Positions 22,073 to 22,854 of a stretch of DNA of 22,854 nt are shown in pieces. The translations under genes were made by a program, and so were the position numbers. The stretch is taken from positions 1 through 22,854 of the IMG/VR virus record IMGVR_UViG_3300035034_001235, one strand, 5' to 3'. This DNA comes from a virus. Positions within the stretch are counted from its first letter, which is position 1. Each line of letters opens with the position of its first letter. The notes beneath the pieces are model-generated. The model did no database searches, was not told the DNA's origin, and saw only the letters and a list, made by a program, of their open reading frames with translations.

Positions 22073-22576
22073 ATGGCAAACATCACATTCACAGACGATC
22101 AATATGAAGAAGTCATAGACTTCTGCAAAAACGTGATCATTCGCAAACAACAAGAACCCTCAGCATCAGCCCAACGTTCAGTTGAAACATATTCAAACAT
22201 CATTCGGAAGCTTTCGGAAAATGGCACACTCACAGACAGGGAACTTGCTGTTGTTCTGAACGGAAGCAACTGGTTCGCAGATTGGAACGATGAACTAAGT
22301 CAGGAAGTTTTTGACCTGCTGCCACTTAGTTCCGTGAACCTATTGAAAGAAGCTGGTCCAAACAAAAGACCAAAGCCTAAAACGAAGAGAAAGCCAATCG
22401 CACAAAAGCGAAAGCAAATGACCATTGAAGACTTGGTGATTGAAAACGAGTTTGAAGCGATTCAAGACGTGTTCAATATTCCCGACACACCACCAGCACA
22501 ATCAACATTGAGCAAAGAAGATGTGGAAGATGCAGTGTTCAACGGCATCAAAAGGTTCTTTTCGAATCTCAAATGA
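22073..22576 (+). CDS. Unknown 167-residue protein
   Basis: Starts MANITFTDDQYEEVIDFCKN after AAAGGAACC. Residues 1-100 look like a helical globular domain (NIIRKLSENGTLTDRELAVV, LNGSNWFADWNDELSQEVFD). A lysine/proline-rich linker follows at ~95-120 (KRPKPKTKRKPIAQKRKQ), then an acidic helical tail ending GIKRFFSNLK. Such a layout, with a basic linker and acidic or hydrophobic C-terminal peptide, is seen in nucleic-acid-binding or sigma/clamp-contacting phage proteins, but I recognise no family. It is the first gene of the plus-strand unit. Confidence 0.7.
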   Translation: MANITFTDDQYEEVIDFCKNVIIRKQQEPSASAQRSVETYSNIIRKLSENGTLTDRELAVVLNGSNWFADWNDELSQEVFDLLPLSSVNLLKEAGPNKRPKPKTKRKPIAQKRKQMTIEDLVIENEFEAIQDVFNIPDTPPAQSTLSKEDVEDAVFNGIKRFFSNLK

Positions 22577-22582
22577 TAAATA
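22575..22582 (+). promoter_or_regulatory. T4-late-type element GATAAATA overlapping a stop codon
   Basis: TGATAAATA overlaps the stop of the 167-residue gene and is followed within about 50 bases by a hairpin and terminator, so a transcript would be short. It mirrors the arrangement at 16564. Confidence 0.38.
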
Positions 22583-22586
22583 GATG

Positions 22587-22615
22587 TGAAGGGTTTATTG
22601 AACTCATTCCCTTCA
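22587..22615 (+). other. Inverted repeat between element and terminator
   Basis: TGAAGGG (22587-22593) pairs with CCCTTCA (22609-22615) across a 15-base loop. It has no T-run of its own. Confidence 0.4.
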
Positions 22616-22628
22616 ACTATCTCATGGA

Positions 22629-22662
22629 AGGAAAGTCAGTCTCACGATTGGCTTTCTTTTTT
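22629..22662 (+). terminator. Rho-independent terminator after the 167-residue gene
   Basis: GAAAGTCA (22631-22638) pairs with TGGCTTTC (22649-22656) with one G-U pair, followed by six Ts. Confidence 0.78.
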
Positions 22663-22663
22663 G

Positions 22664-22671
22664 CCTAAATA
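22664..22671 (+). promoter_or_regulatory. T4-late-type promoter element CCTAAATA, 5 bases from an ATG
   Basis: TTGCCTAAATA, then TTCTC, then the ATG of the next gene; no ribosome site is present. It begins two bases after the terminator T-run. Confidence 0.62.
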
Positions 22672-22676
22672 TTCTC

Positions 22677-22854
22677 ATGACATATTCCCCATCAGATTTG
22701 ATCTTAGACGCCCATTTCAATGACTTTGCCACTAGCGTGAACGCAGTGATTGGCACTGGCACTGGCAGTTCTGGCTATGGGCAATCAAACACCCTATCCA
22801 CTGTCACAAGTGGCAACACAATCACGGCAACGCAATGGTCAACATTGCTTGCAC
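22677..22854 (+). CDS. Probable virion structural protein, N-terminal 59 residues (runs off the right edge)
   Basis: The frame begins MTYSPSDLILDAHFNDFATS, then VNAVIGTGTGSSGYGQSNTL and STVTSGNTITATQWSTLLA, and is open to the edge. The pattern 'N....LGTG.G..GYGQ......V..G..IT..QW..LL' is the start of virion proteins known from T4-like marine phages. The ATG has no ribosome site and lies five bases after a late-type element, so a leaderless mRNA is likely. It would be a structural gene outside the T7-type cluster. Confidence 0.62.
   Translation, partial: MTYSPSDLILDAHFNDFATSVNAVIGTGTGSSGYGQSNTLSTVTSGNTITATQWSTLLA

Overview
The window looks like part of the genome of a lytic tailed phage with a T7-type (podovirus) virion, probably infecting a proteobacterium; nothing here fixes the host. 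Everything from the left edge to about 21.7 kb reads on the minus strand, and the last ~0.8 kb reads on the plus strand. Read along the minus strand, the virion genes follow the T7 order: gp7.3-like protein, portal, two small proteins, scaffold, major capsid protein, a probable decoration protein, tail tube proteins A and B, gp13-like, gp14-like, gp15-like, a gp16-like protein split into two genes, and a tail fibre that runs off the left edge. No terminase, DNA polymerase, RNA polymerase, integrase, tRNA or CRISPR array is visible.

Upstream of the virion genes lie a small one-helix membrane protein and a 73-residue protein. Next comes about 670 bp with no convincing gene, which carries a 21-bp tandem repeat array. 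A second repeat set (27-28 bp) lies beside it. Then come a block of small accessory genes, including two related CxHxH...CxxC zinc-binding proteins and a 37-residue membrane peptide, and a 732-residue fusion of an SF2 helicase with an archaeo-eukaryotic-type primase. A divergent regulatory region of about 370 bp separates these from two plus-strand genes: an unknown 167-residue protein and the start of a probable virion protein.

The most unusual feature is regulatory. An eight-base element of the form [GAC][ATC]TAAATA, very like the T4-family late promoter (TATAAATA), occurs at 15 places at gene boundaries. Each time it lies on the coding strand, and often it overlaps the stop codon of the previous gene. 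Rho-independent terminators sit next to several copies and divide the virion genes into insulated units: portal to scaffold; capsid plus decoration; tail tube; internal proteins; fibre. A T7-type virion therefore appears to be controlled by a T4-type late promoter. At two genes the element is only 4-5 bases from the ATG, which suggests leaderless mRNA.

Other points of note are a helicase-primase leader with two hairpins, one of them covering the start codon; a structured, repeat-rich capsid leader; an open frame cut by a single in-frame TGA; and promoter-terminator pairs that would make RNAs of about 75 nt.
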